From Thermoanaerobaculia bacterium (GTDB lineage: Bacteria; Acidobacteriota; Thermoanaerobaculia; Multivoradales; Multivoraceae), in assembly GCA_022826745.1 (NCBI GenBank), contig JAJDUI010000038.1, positions 1 through 64,000 on the forward strand: a stretch of DNA of 64,000 nt. Reading direction: 5' to 3'. Below are positions 42,114 through 51,400 of the stretch, piece by piece. The first letter of the stretch is position 1. Each line of letters opens with the position of its first letter. The position numbers were made by a program, and so were the translations under genes. The notes under the pieces were generated by a model that was not told where the DNA came from, did not search any database, and worked only from the letters and a program-made list of their open reading frames with translations.

Positions 42114-42119
42114 TTGCCG

Positions 42120-42641
42120 CTACTCGAGGCCCAGGCAGGCGTCCTTCGCGCCGGCCGGGTTCATCGCCTCGGCGCCTTCGCCGATGTAGACGATCTTCCC
42201 GTCCTTGCCGACCACGTAGGTGACGCGGTTGGCGGCCGTGGGGAATCTCTCCATCATGCCGCCGTACTGCTTGGCGACCTCCCCGCCAGCGTCGCTCAGG
42301 AGCGCGAAGTCGAGCTCCAGTTCTTCGGCGAACCGCTTGTTTTCGTCCAGCACGTCGGTGCTGATGCCGAAGACGATGGAGTCACTGCCCGTGAAGTCGG
42401 AGATACCAGCCTGGTACCCCTTCATTTCCATCGTTCAGCCGGCGGTGAAGGCTTTGGGGAAGAAGGCCAGGACGACGTTCTTCTGGCCGGCGAAGGACGA
42501 AAGGGTCACCTCGTTGCCGTCGGTGCTGGGAAGGGTGAAGTCCGGCGCGGCGTCGCCTACGGCGAGGTTCGCGGCGCCCGCACTCGCCGGGGCGAGCGTG
42601 ACGGCGCTAACGAGCATTGCGGCTGGCACGAGGCTTCTCAT
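42120..42641 (-). CDS. Exported selenocysteine-containing peroxiredoxin (in-frame UGA at Sec69)
   Basis: 173 residues if the TGA at 42435-42437 is read as selenocysteine. A signal peptide (LVPAAMLVSAVTLAPASAGA) precedes the AhpC/TSA fold: AAPDFTLPSTDGNEVTL, then VVLAFFPKAFTAG, the UGA, TMEMKGYQAGISDF, and later FGISTDVLDENKRFAEEL and YVVGKDGKIVYIGEG. The UGA sits exactly where peroxiredoxins have the peroxidatic Cys (FFPKAFTxGC). Both halves are in one frame and both are homologous to the family. A hairpin resembling a bacterial SECIS follows the UGA. The start has GGAGAA upstream. The role would be reduction of peroxides in the periplasm; the only Cys after the UGA is Cys169 near the C-terminus (DACLGLE), a possible resolving residue. 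Standard gene finders would split it into two pieces at the UGA. Confidence 0.85.
42400..42420 (-). promoter_or_regulatory. Candidate bacterial SECIS hairpin for Sec69
   Basis: In the mRNA, GGGGUACCA pairs over nine positions (two G-U at the base half and one in the middle) with UGGUAUCUC around the loop GGC. The loop begins 23 bases after the UGA and has G in its first two positions. Both features fit the published bacterial SECIS pattern of a loop 16-37 bases downstream with an early G. Confidence 0.65.
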
Positions 42642-42767
42642 GGGTTCTCCGTTCAGGGCCGCCCCTCTCCTGGAGTTCGGACGGCGTCGCTTGGTGGTCG
42701 TGGCGGCGGGAGTGTAGCTTAGACTGGCAACTCGTTGCAGCCGACCTTCCAGAACGGAGTTGAGCAG

Positions 42768-43871
42768 ATGACGAAGACGACCGAACACCGCATCGCTTTC
42801 TCCCCAGCCGTCGCAGGGCTGTTGAGCACGGCGCTGCTTCTGCCGGCCGCTCTGCCCGCCGCCGACGGCGACGGCGACATTCCGCGGACGGCGAGCGGGA
42901 AGCCCGACCTCACCGGCGTCTATGACATCGCGACGCTGACGCCGCTCGAGCGGGATCCGAAGTTCGGGGACAACCTGTACCTGACCGCGGAAGAGGCCGA
43001 GGAGATCGCACGGACGGTCGCCGACCGCCGCGCCGCCGACCTCGAGGCCAGCGACCCGACTCGGGAGGCGCCGCCGCCGGGTGGGGACGGCTCGCCGGGC
43101 GCCGCGGGCAATGTCGGCGGCTACAACGACTTCTGGCTCGACTACGGCAGCCGCTCGATCTCCATCGACGGCAGGTTCCGCACGTCCCTCGTCTTCGACC
43201 CGGTCAACGGTCGCCTGCCGGAGATGACGCCGGAGGCGCAGCGGAAGCGAATTGCGTTCTTCACCCTCTTTCGCGAGAACACGGGCACGGCCTGGTGGTT
43301 GGAGAACGACGGCCCGGGACCGTACGACGACATGGAGCAGCGCCCCCTCGGCGAGCGCTGCATCCTCGGATTCGGTTCGACCTCCGGTCCGCCGATGCTG
43401 CCGACCGCCTACAACAACCTGAAGCGGGTGGTGCAGACCGAGGACTACGTGATGATCCTCGCCGAGATGATCCACGATGCCCGGATCATCCGCATCGGTG
43501 GCGCGCACCTGCCGGCCGGGATGACGGCCTACATGGGTGATTCGGTCGGTCGTTGGGACGGCGATACGCTCGTCGTCGAGACGAGGAATTTCGGCGGCAA
43601 GCCCGGCATGTACACCTACGGCGCCGGCGAAGAGCTGAAGGTCACCGAGCGCTTCAGCCGGATCGACGAACACACGCTGAACTACAGCTTCACCGTCGAG
43701 GATCCGACGACCTGGGAGACGGCCTGGAGTGGCGAGTTCCCGTGGCCGACCGCCGATGGCCGGGTCTACGAGTACGCCTGCCATGAAGGGAACTACGCGC
43801 TCGGCAACATCATGCGCGGCGCCCGGTTGCTCGAGGCCGATGCGGCCGCCCCGGCCGGCGGCGGCGAGTAG
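42768..43871 (+). CDS. Exported protein of unknown function
   Basis: 367 residues. A signal peptide (AGLLSTALLLPAALPAADG) precedes a mature protein that starts with IPRTASGKPDLTGVYDIATL. Conserved-looking motifs are NDFWLDYGSR, SIDGRFRTSLVFDPVNGRLP, GERCILGFGSTSGPPMLP, MGDSVGRWDGDTLVVETRNF and VTERFSRIDEHTLNYSFTVE. I recognise this as a family of exported proteins common in Acidobacteriota and some Proteobacteria, without a known function. GGAG lies about 8-11 bases before the ATG. The last 32 bases overlap the start of the cytochrome gene, suggesting cotranscription. Divergent from the selenoperoxiredoxin with 126 bases between the starts. Confidence 0.8.
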   Translation: MTKTTEHRIAFSPAVAGLLSTALLLPAALPAADGDGDIPRTASGKPDLTGVYDIATLTPLERDPKFGDNLYLTAEEAEEIARTVADRRAADLEASDPTREAPPPGGDGSPGAAGNVGGYNDFWLDYGSRSISIDGRFRTSLVFDPVNGRLPEMTPEAQRKRIAFFTLFRENTGTAWWLENDGPGPYDDMEQRPLGERCILGFGSTSGPPMLPTAYNNLKRVVQTEDYVMILAEMIHDARIIRIGGAHLPAGMTAYMGDSVGRWDGDTLVVETRNFGGKPGMYTYGAGEELKVTERFSRIDEHTLNYSFTVEDPTTWETAWSGEFPWPTADGRVYEYACHEGNYALGNIMRGARLLEADAAAPAGGGE

Positions 43872-46800
43872 CGTTCCGGGGGGCCGGTCGGCCGGCCTGA
43901 CGTTGGCGGCCGCCGTAATGGCGGTCGCGGGCTGCGCTGAGCCGAGGTCCGACGGGCGGGTGCTCGATGGTGTGCCGCCGGGCTTCGAGCTCCACCCGGC
44001 GTTCGCGCTCGAACTCGCGGCCGCCGAGCCTGTAACCGTCGACCCGATCGACCTCGCCTTCGACGAGCGGGGTCGCGCCTTCGTCCTGGAACTGCCGGGC
44101 TACCCCGACATGGAGCGGCCGGCCCGGATCGTCGAGCTACTCGATCTCGACGGCGACGGAAGGTGGGACGGGCGCCGCCTGTTCGCGGACGATCTCGGCA
44201 TGGCGGACTCGATCCTGCCCTGGCGGCGCGGGCTGCTGGTGGCGGCGCCTCCGCACCTCGTCTACCTCGAGGACGCGGACGGCGACGGCCGGGCGGACCG
44301 GCGCGACGTGCTCCTGAGCGGCTTTGCCGAGGGCAATCCCCAGCACAACGTCAACGCGCTTCGCTACGGCCTGGACAACTGGATCCACGGCGTCAACGGC
44401 GGCAACGGGGCACGCGTGTTCTGGCCGGATGCTCCGGACGAGGTCGAGGACATCGGCCAGGACGACTTCCGGGTCGACCTTGGCAGGCGGCGCTTCGAGC
44501 GGACCGGGCGTGGCGCCGGCGGTTTCGGCATGACCCTCGGTCCCTGGGGCCGCGTCTTCGGAACCCACAACCTGGACCACCTGAGCCAGATCGTCATTCC
44601 GCGCCGTTACCTCACCGGGCTGCCGGCGGCCTGGCAGGACGGTCGGCTGCGCCTCGCGGCGCCCGCGGACGGCGGTCCGGCCGAGCTGTTTCCGATCGGC
44701 GTGCGGCAAACGCGTCCGAACCACCCGGAGCAGTCGAACCGCTTCTCGGCCGCCTGCGCGGTCACCGTCTACGCCGGCGGCGCGTTCGGCGGCGCCGGAC
44801 TGGAGGGCCGGGGCATCAGCGTGTTCGTAGCCGATCCGTCCGCGAACGCGGTTCATCGCGCCGTCGTCGACACGGCGGGCGCCGTGGCGGAAGCCGGCCG
44901 CGGCCGGCCCGGTGTCGAGTTCCTGGCCTCGACCGATCCGCTCTTCCGGCCGGTCAACCTGACGGTCGGGCCGGACGGCGCGCTCTATGTACTGGACATG
45001 CACCGCGGCGTCATCGAACACCCCGAGTGGATTCCGGACCCGATGGAGGCTGAGCTTGACCTGTACGAAGGCGACGATCGTGGCCGCATCTACCGCGTCG
45101 TTCGCGTCGGCGGCCTGCCGGCCGGGCACGCGGAGTTCCGGGGTTTCGACCGCTCGCTGCCCAGCGAACTCCTCGGCGCGCTGTCCAGCCCGAACCGGTG
45201 GCGGCGGCTGACCGCGCAGCGCCTCCTGGTCGAGGAGTTCGCGACAGCGCCGCCGGCGCCGATCGTCCAGGGCCTGCGCCAGGGACTGCGCGACGCGGCC
45301 CGGCCGCTCTTGAGGCTACACGCGCTCTGGACCCTGACGGGTATTCGGGCCCTCGACCGCGAGTCGCTTGCAGCGGTCCTCGCGGATCCCGAGCCGGAGC
45401 TTCGCCGCAACGCGTTGCTGGCGCTCGAGGAAGCGTTGCAGGGCGACGACGTCGCCGGGCTGCGGATGGCATTCGAGCCTCACGTTCTGGCCCTGATCGG
45501 CGATCCCGATCGGGGCGTGCGGCTGCAGGCGATGCTGACGGCGGGACTCGTGGGTGGACTGGATCTCGAGGGCGTTGGATCCGAGGTCGAGAGCGGAGCG
45601 GGCTTGCGGGACGCGGCGATCCCGGCGGTGATCGGCGAGCTGGCCCCGCCCGGACGGGACACGCCGCCGCCGCGGGACGTGCCCTGGCTGCGGCTCGCCG
45701 CGGTCTCGGTCCTGGCTGAGGATCCGGTGAGATCGCTCGGTTTGCTGCTCCAGGCCGGCGATTCCGGCGGCGAGGTGGTCGAGCGGGTCGCCGCCCTGGT
45801 TCCCGCGGAACGTGTGGCTGAGGTCGTCACCGGCGATCAGGTGCTGAGGGCTCTGTCGGGGTCCGGGGCCGGCGCTTCGGCTATGGGCCGTGGCCTGATC
45901 GCGGGTTTGACGGTGGCCGCTGCCGGCGCCGGAGACCGGGGAGTTGACGCTTCGGGCCTGTCGGAGCCTCTGCGTCGCCTGCGACAGTCGGACGACGATG
46001 CCCTCGCGGCCGCCGCCTGGCGGCTGAGTTCGGCCGTGAGTGCCCGGCCAACGGCGGAGGAGGTCGCCCTTCTCGACTGCGCCGGCGTCCGGGCGGTCGA
46101 CCGGGCCCGCTCAGTGGAGGAGCGGCTTCAGGCGGTCGCCCTCTTCGGTCTTCGCCGGCACTGGTCTGACGAATCGGAGGATGTCGACCTCTCGTGTCCG
46201 GACGCCGACGGCGCGGCCGGAACGGGCTCGTCCGGAGGAACCTGGCTGGCGCGGATGGGTTCGCTGCTCGAGGTTGGACAGCCGCCCGAGATCCAGCGCG
46301 CGGCGATGGCGGAGCTGGCGTCGGCGGACGAGGCGGCGGTCACGGCCTACGTGATCGAACGCTGGCCCTACCTGGGACCGGACGCCAGGCGCGACGCGGG
46401 CAGCTACCTGATTCGAGGCCGGGGTCGGCACCCGGCCCTTCTCGACGCGCTCGAGAACGGCCGCGTCCGGGTCGGGGAGATGAACTTCATCCTGGAACGG
46501 CGCCGCTTCCTGCTGCGTTCGCCCGAGCCGGAGATCCGCCTGCGTGCGCAGGCGCTCTTCGACGACGCCGGCGTCGTCACCAGGGCCGAGGCGCTCGAGG
46601 CGATGCGGCCGGCGCTCGGACTCGACGGCGATCCGGAACGGGGCGAGGCCCTGTTCCTCGAACTCTGCGCCCGATGCCACCGGAGCGGAGGGGCTGGCAG
46701 CGGACCGGGACCGGACCTGTCCGGCATCGGTCGCAAGAGCGCGGAGACCCTTTTGCACGACATCCTGGACCCGAACGCGGCGGTCGACGCCTCCTACGTG

Positions 46801-47025
46801 AACTACGTCGTCGAGACGACGGACGGTGAGGTCCATACGGGTTTGCTGGCCGAGAGCACTAGCGGCGGGATCGTCCTGCGGGCGGCGGAGGATCTGCTGA
46901 TCGAAGTGCCGGCCGAACGCGTCCGGGAAGTCCGCAGCGACGGTCTGTCGATGATGCCGGAGGAACTCGAGGCGGGCCTGGAGCCCGCCGACATGGCCGA
47001 TCTGCTGGCGTTCCTGAGTCTCTAG
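43840..47025 (+). CDS. PVC-type membrane-bound dehydrogenase with HEAT repeats and C-terminal cytochrome c
   Basis: 1061 residues. A lipoprotein signal (LTLAAAVMAVAGC, Cys about 30) is followed by a glucose/sorbosone-dehydrogenase-like beta-propeller at about 40-430 (IDLAFDERGRAFVLELPGYP, PQHNVNALRYGLDNWIHG, FGTHNLDHLSQIVIP, LTVGPDGALYVLDMHRGVIE). Helical HEAT-like repeats follow (about 440-920), and then a cytochrome c domain with heme site CARCH (C943, C946, H947). The order propeller-HEAT-CxxCH is the PVC-type dehydrogenase family first noted in Planctomycetes. Substrates are probably sugars or alcohols, with electrons passed to the bound heme; this is family knowledge, not proven here. 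The ATG at 43840 was chosen because it gives a charged signal before the lipobox; it overlaps the preceding gene. Confidence 0.87.
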   Translation: MRPPRPAAASSVPGGRSAGLTLAAAVMAVAGCAEPRSDGRVLDGVPPGFELHPAFALELAAAEPVTVDPIDLAFDERGRAFVLELPGYPDMERPARIVELLDLDGDGRWDGRRLFADDLGMADSILPWRRGLLVAAPPHLVYLEDADGDGRADRRDVLLSGFAEGNPQHNVNALRYGLDNWIHGVNGGNGARVFWPDAPDEVEDIGQDDFRVDLGRRRFERTGRGAGGFGMTLGPWGRVFGTHNLDHLSQIVIPRRYLTGLPAAWQDGRLRLAAPADGGPAELFPIGVRQTRPNHPEQSNRFSAACAVTVYAGGAFGGAGLEGRGISVFVADPSANAVHRAVVDTAGAVAEAGRGRPGVEFLASTDPLFRPVNLTVGPDGALYVLDMHRGVIEHPEWIPDPMEAELDLYEGDDRGRIYRVVRVGGLPAGHAEFRGFDRSLPSELLGALSSPNRWRRLTAQRLLVEEFATAPPAPIVQGLRQGLRDAARPLLRLHALWTLTGIRALDRESLAAVLADPEPELRRNALLALEEALQGDDVAGLRMAFEPHVLALIGDPDRGVRLQAMLTAGLVGGLDLEGVGSEVESGAGLRDAAIPAVIGELAPPGRDTPPPRDVPWLRLAAVSVLAEDPVRSLGLLLQAGDSGGEVVERVAALVPAERVAEVVTGDQVLRALSGSGAGASAMGRGLIAGLTVAAAGAGDRGVDASGLSEPLRRLRQSDDDALAAAAWRLSSAVSARPTAEEVALLDCAGVRAVDRARSVEERLQAVALFGLRRHWSDESEDVDLSCPDADGAAGTGSSGGTWLARMGSLLEVGQPPEIQRAAMAELASADEAAVTAYVIERWPYLGPDARRDAGSYLIRGRGRHPALLDALENGRVRVGEMNFILERRRFLLRSPEPEIRLRAQALFDDAGVVTRAEALEAMRPALGLDGDPERGEALFLELCARCHRSGGAGSGPGPDLSGIGRKSAETLLHDILDPNAAVDASYVNYVVETTDGEVHTGLLAESTSGGIVLRAAEDLLIEVPAERVREVRSDGLSMMPEELEAGLEPADMADLLAFLSL

Positions 47026-48437
47026 CGCCGGCGGAGCGCTTCGATCTCGAGGAAGCGCTCCTTCAGTTGGACCGCCTCGTCCAGGTCGAGCACCAGGTAG
47101 ATCTCGTTCGGTCTCGGCCCGCGGCGGAGGTAGTCGTAGAGATAGCCAGGGAGCTTGTCGTGACGGCCGAGCGCGCGCCAGAACGCTTCCGCCGCAAGGT
47201 CACGGGCGCGTTCGGAGAAGGGGGTCACGACCCTGTGCTCGAAGGGCCGAAGGTCGTGCATCGCCTCGAGCGCCAGGTAGTTCAGCCGGCGGACCGTCTC
47301 GTCGACGGGGTAGGAGAGGACGGAGCCGAAGGGCATCGGGTCGCCGAACCACGGCGGCAGCGACTCGAGCGCCGTGCTAGGCCCCAGCGGATAGGGCTCG
47401 GCATCGGTCGCGTGGTTCGTGTAGAGGAGGAGGCGGCCGTCCCAGCCATTACTCTCGAGCGCCTCGATCAGGGCGACCGTCGTGTACTGGTGGTCCGGAT
47501 GGCTGTCGAGCAGCGGGTTCGCCGTCGCGATCAGGTCCGCGCCTGTCCAGTCGACCTCGCGGCGCAGGTCGGCAACGAGTTCGGGCCAGCTCGAAACGAA
47601 CGGCCGCGTGGCGAGTTGCGGTTCGGTGTTCAGCCGGCGGAAGAGGCCTGGATCGTCGAGGTCGGCCAGGATCGAACCGACGACTTCGGGCCGCCGTTCG
47701 TACAGGCGGCGGAGGGTGCCGTCGAAGTAGCCCAGGTTGCGCGCCCGGTTGAACGGAACGTCGCCGAGGAACGGCACCGTCAGGCTGTCCCAGGTGCGCA
47801 TCCAGCCCTTGATCCGGTAGTGCTCGCCCGTGTCCGGGAACAGGCCGCCGTAGTTCTTGCCGCCGTAGTCGCCGGCCGTGACGGTGACGACGTCGGCACG
47901 GGTCGTCGCATAGAGGCCGAAAGAGGCGATCTCGGCGTCGTCGGGGTGGGGGGCGACGACGAGAACGCGGGTCACCTCGTCGATGGGCGGGTTCTCGAAC
48001 ACGACCAGGCGCGTCTCTCCGAGCTGCCAGCCGATCTGCCGGCCGACCATCTCGATTCGGTCGGTGCCCGCCGCAGGTGAGACATTCAGGTAGCGGCGGC
48101 CGGTCGAGCGCGGCGCGAAGGACTGGGTGAAGTTCCGGCCGTCCGCGCGGAACTCGATGCTGGGGGACAGCGACGGCAGCAGGGGTCTGGTCCTGGCCCG
48201 GAACTCGAGCAGGGCTGTGACGTCCCGGCTCGGTGCCTCGGCCGGCCAGTCGAAGCCGTCCCGACCGAGGCGGACCTCCCAGGTCGTGCCGTCGCGCTGG
48301 TCGAGAGCGTAGTCGTGGGCCTGCCGGGGATCGTGGCGGAAGAAGTTCCGGTAACCGCTTCCCCGGCAGTGCCCGAACAGCCCGACCGCCAGGACCGCGG
48401 TCAGCACCAGGGCGATGTTTCGCCGCTCGCGGGTCAT
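47022..48437 (-). CDS. PIG-L family deacetylase-like protein, membrane-anchored
   Basis: 471 residues. An N-terminal hydrophobic segment (IALVLTAVLAVGLFGHCRG) could be a membrane anchor or a lipoprotein signal. A beta-rich region (about 40-165) precedes the LmbE/PIG-L domain with the zinc motif VVAPHPDDAEIASFG (about 175-189) and the later His in LLDSHPDHQYTTVALIEAL. Family members remove N-acetyl groups from sugars. ATG at 48437 was chosen over one 54 bases upstream that would overlap dnaE. Eleven bases separate it from dnaE on the same strand, and its stop overlaps the convergent cytochrome gene by four bases. Confidence 0.87.
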   Translation of the reverse strand: MTRERRNIALVLTAVLAVGLFGHCRGSGYRNFFRHDPRQAHDYALDQRDGTTWEVRLGRDGFDWPAEAPSRDVTALLEFRARTRPLLPSLSPSIEFRADGRNFTQSFAPRSTGRRYLNVSPAAGTDRIEMVGRQIGWQLGETRLVVFENPPIDEVTRVLVVAPHPDDAEIASFGLYATTRADVVTVTAGDYGGKNYGGLFPDTGEHYRIKGWMRTWDSLTVPFLGDVPFNRARNLGYFDGTLRRLYERRPEVVGSILADLDDPGLFRRLNTEPQLATRPFVSSWPELVADLRREVDWTGADLIATANPLLDSHPDHQYTTVALIEALESNGWDGRLLLYTNHATDAEPYPLGPSTALESLPPWFGDPMPFGSVLSYPVDETVRRLNYLALEAMHDLRPFEHRVVTPFSERARDLAAEAFWRALGRHDKLPGYLYDYLRRGPRPNEIYLVLDLDEAVQLKERFLEIEALRRR

Positions 48438-48448
48438 CTCTGGTGGAT

Positions 48449-51400
48449 TCAGGGCCGGGAAGGCGGCGGCGGTGCGCCGATGTAGCGGCAATGGCCGCGC
48501 TCACCGAGCAGATCGTCGATTTCGGAGGCCACGGCATCGTCGACAGGCGCGCGGCTGCCGTTCGCGCCGGCGAGAACCGTGCGGTCCGGGAGTTCCAGCT
48601 CGAACTCGACCTCGACGCCGCCGTTCCTGCCCCGGCTGCGGCGCCTGTCGAGCAGGTCGCGCAGTTGTTCCAGCTCCTCGTTCAGGGGCTCGTCCGGGGT
48701 TCCGGCCTCGCCCCGGAGGTCGAGGTGGATGCGCAGGCGGCGGGCGAGTTTCACCGGCGCCTCTTCGACCGAAACGACCTTGCTGACCACCAGGTTGGGT
48801 TCTTCGCGCCGCCGGTCGACCCGGCCGGTGAAGAACAGCACCGCGCCGCGCTCCAGTCGTTCCTCGTACTCGGCGTAGGCGTCGGCGAACAGCACGCCCT
48901 CCACGCGCGCGCTCTTGTCCTCGAGCTGGATCATCGCCATCTTCTGGCCGGGATTGCGCCCCTTCCGTGTGCGGGTGGTGCGGAGCGAGCCGAGCAGCGC
49001 CCCCAAAACGACCTCCGTGTCGGCCGGCAGGGCCTTCAATCGCTCGACGTTCACGTTGCCGAAGCGCTCGAGCAGCTCGCGGTGGTCGTCGAGGGGATGG
49101 CTCGAGGCGAAGAACCCGAGCGCCTCCTTCTCATGGGCCAGCAGTTCGCCGGCGGTCCAGGGCGGCACCGCCGGCAGTTCCTGGCCGGCGTCCCCGTCGG
49201 GCTCGGGCGAGTCATCGGAACCGCCGGCGAACAGCAGGCTGGCCTGGCCGCTCTCGCGGTCGGCCGCCGCCCGCTGCCCGGCCTTGACCGCGGCGCCCAG
49301 CGCATCGACCATCGCCGCCCGCTGGTCCTTGCCGTGGATGCCGTCGAAGGCGCCCGACTTGATCAGGGCCTCGATCGTCGAGCGGTTGACGGTCTGGAGC
49401 GGCACGCGCCGGCAGAAGTCCCAGAGGCTGCTGAAGCGGCCGCCTTCCTCGCGCGCCTCGAGGATCGCCCGCACCGCTTTCTCGCCGACGCCCTTGACCG
49501 CCGACAGGCCGAAGCGGATGTGTCCGTTGCCGCTTGCCTGCTCCTCCCCGGGCTCGAACACGACATGGAAGCGGACGCCGGAGCGGTCGATGTCCGGCGC
49601 TCCGACTTCGATGCCGCGACGGCCGCCGGGGAGCTTCACGCGCGCGCATTCGTCGACGTAGTGGACCAGCTTGTCCGTGCTGTCGGCGGCATAGGTTAGG
49701 ACGGCCGCCATGTACTGGACCGGGAACCAGGTCTTGAGGTACGCCGTCTGGTACGCGAGCAGGGTGTAACCGACCGAGTGGGACTTGTTGAAGCCGTAGC
49801 CCGCGAACTCCTCGATCAGTTCGAACAACCGGGTTGCCTGCTGTTTCGCGAGCCCCTTGTCGCGCGCGCCGGCGACGAAGCGCTGGCGGGCGGCGTTGAT
49901 CGTCTTCCGGCTCTTCTTGCTGATCGCCTTGATCAGCGTGTACGCCTCGCGGAGGGGTACGTCGCCCAGCTCGTGGACGATCTGCATGACCTGTTCCTGG
50001 TAGACCATGATGCCGTGGGTGTCGGCCGTGTGCCGGTCGACGATCTCGTGGACCTGCGGGGTCTCCTCGCGGCCGTGCTTGCGGTCGCAGTACCTCGGGA
50101 TCAGCGCCATCGGCCCGGGACGGAAGAGGGCGTTGGCGGCCACCAGGTCCTCGAGCCGGTCGGGCTTCATCTGCAGCAGCAGGTTGCGCATGCCCTCCGA
50201 TTCGAACTGGAACGTACCGGCGGTGTCGGCGCTGGAGAAGACCCCCAGGACCGTGGGGTCGGCGAGGTCGATGTGGTCGAGATCGAGTGGATGCCGGCCC
50301 TCGGGGCAAGTTGGAACCGCTTCGGCGATCGCCTCGGGCGGCAGGGTCTCGCGCACGAGCTGGCGGCAGCGCTCGATGATGGACAGGGTCGTCAGACCCA
50401 GGAAGTCCATCTTGAGCAGGCCCATCTTCTCGACCGTGGGCCCGTCCCACTGGGTCACCAGCACGTCCTTCGAGCCCTGGGTGCGGCTGGTGGCCAGCGG
50501 CACCAGGTTCTCGAGGGGCTGGGTCGCGATGACCAGCCCGGCGGCGTGGACGCCGCTGTGCCGGGTGATCCCCTCGAGTTCCCGCGCCGTGTCGATGACC
50601 TCGCGAACCTGCTCGTCGCTCTCGTACAGCTCCTTCAGTTCCTTCTCGCGGCCCAGGGCCTGCTCGATCGTCACGCCGAGTTCGGCGCCGATCAGCTTCG
50701 AGATGCGGTCGACCTGGGCGAGCGGGAGCTCGTGCACGCGTCCGACGTCGCGGATCGCGGCGCGCGCCTTCATCGTGCCGAAGGTGATGATCTGGGCGAC
50801 GTAGCCGTACTTCTCGCGGACGTACTCCAGGATCTCGGCCCGGCCGTCCTGGCAGAGGTCGATGTCGATGTCCGGGTACTCGCTGCGGTCAGGGTCGGTG
50901 AAGCGCTCGAACAGCAGGCCGTAACGCACCGGGCAGGCGTGCGAGAGCCCGAGCGTGTAGCCGACCATCGTGCCGACGCCCGAGCCGCGCGCTGTGGCCG
51001 GGATGTCGCGCTTCCTGGCTTCGTTGACGAAGTCCCAGACGATCAGGAAGTAGGCGCTGATTCGCTTGCCGGCGAGGACCGAGAGTTCATGGTCGAGACG
51101 GCGGCGGTGCGCGTCTTCGACCCGGTCGCCATAGCGCCAGGCGAGGCCGGCTTCGCTGAGTTCGCGCAGCGCCCGGTCGCAGTCGGCATGCAGCGCGGCC
51201 AGCTCCTCCTCGTCCGGCAGCTCGGCCAGCGGCTCCACGCGGTAGCCGGCGCAGAAGCGGTCGAACCAGGCCCCGCTGCCCGGTTCCGGCTCCGCCGTTC
51301 CCGCCGGCAGTGGAGGAGGCTCCAGGCGCTCGACGCGCACGAGCGGCGCGTGGTTGGCGGAGAAGTCGAGTTCGACGTTGCAGCGGTCGGCGATGCGGCG

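Noticed and set aside
42435..42437. Reading the TGA in the peroxiredoxin as a pseudogene or frameshift
   Set aside because: Both sides are in the same frame, homology is continuous, the TGA falls exactly at the catalytic Cys position and a SECIS-like hairpin follows.
42435..43784. 449-codon minus-strand frame that includes the first part of the peroxiredoxin
   Set aside because: Only its last 68 codons (from 42641) belong to the peroxiredoxin; the rest is antisense to the exported protein at 42768-43871.
43729..43839. Upstream extension of the PVC-type cytochrome gene
   Set aside because: It lies inside the previous gene in another frame and would hide the lipoprotein signal; the ATG at 43840 restores it.
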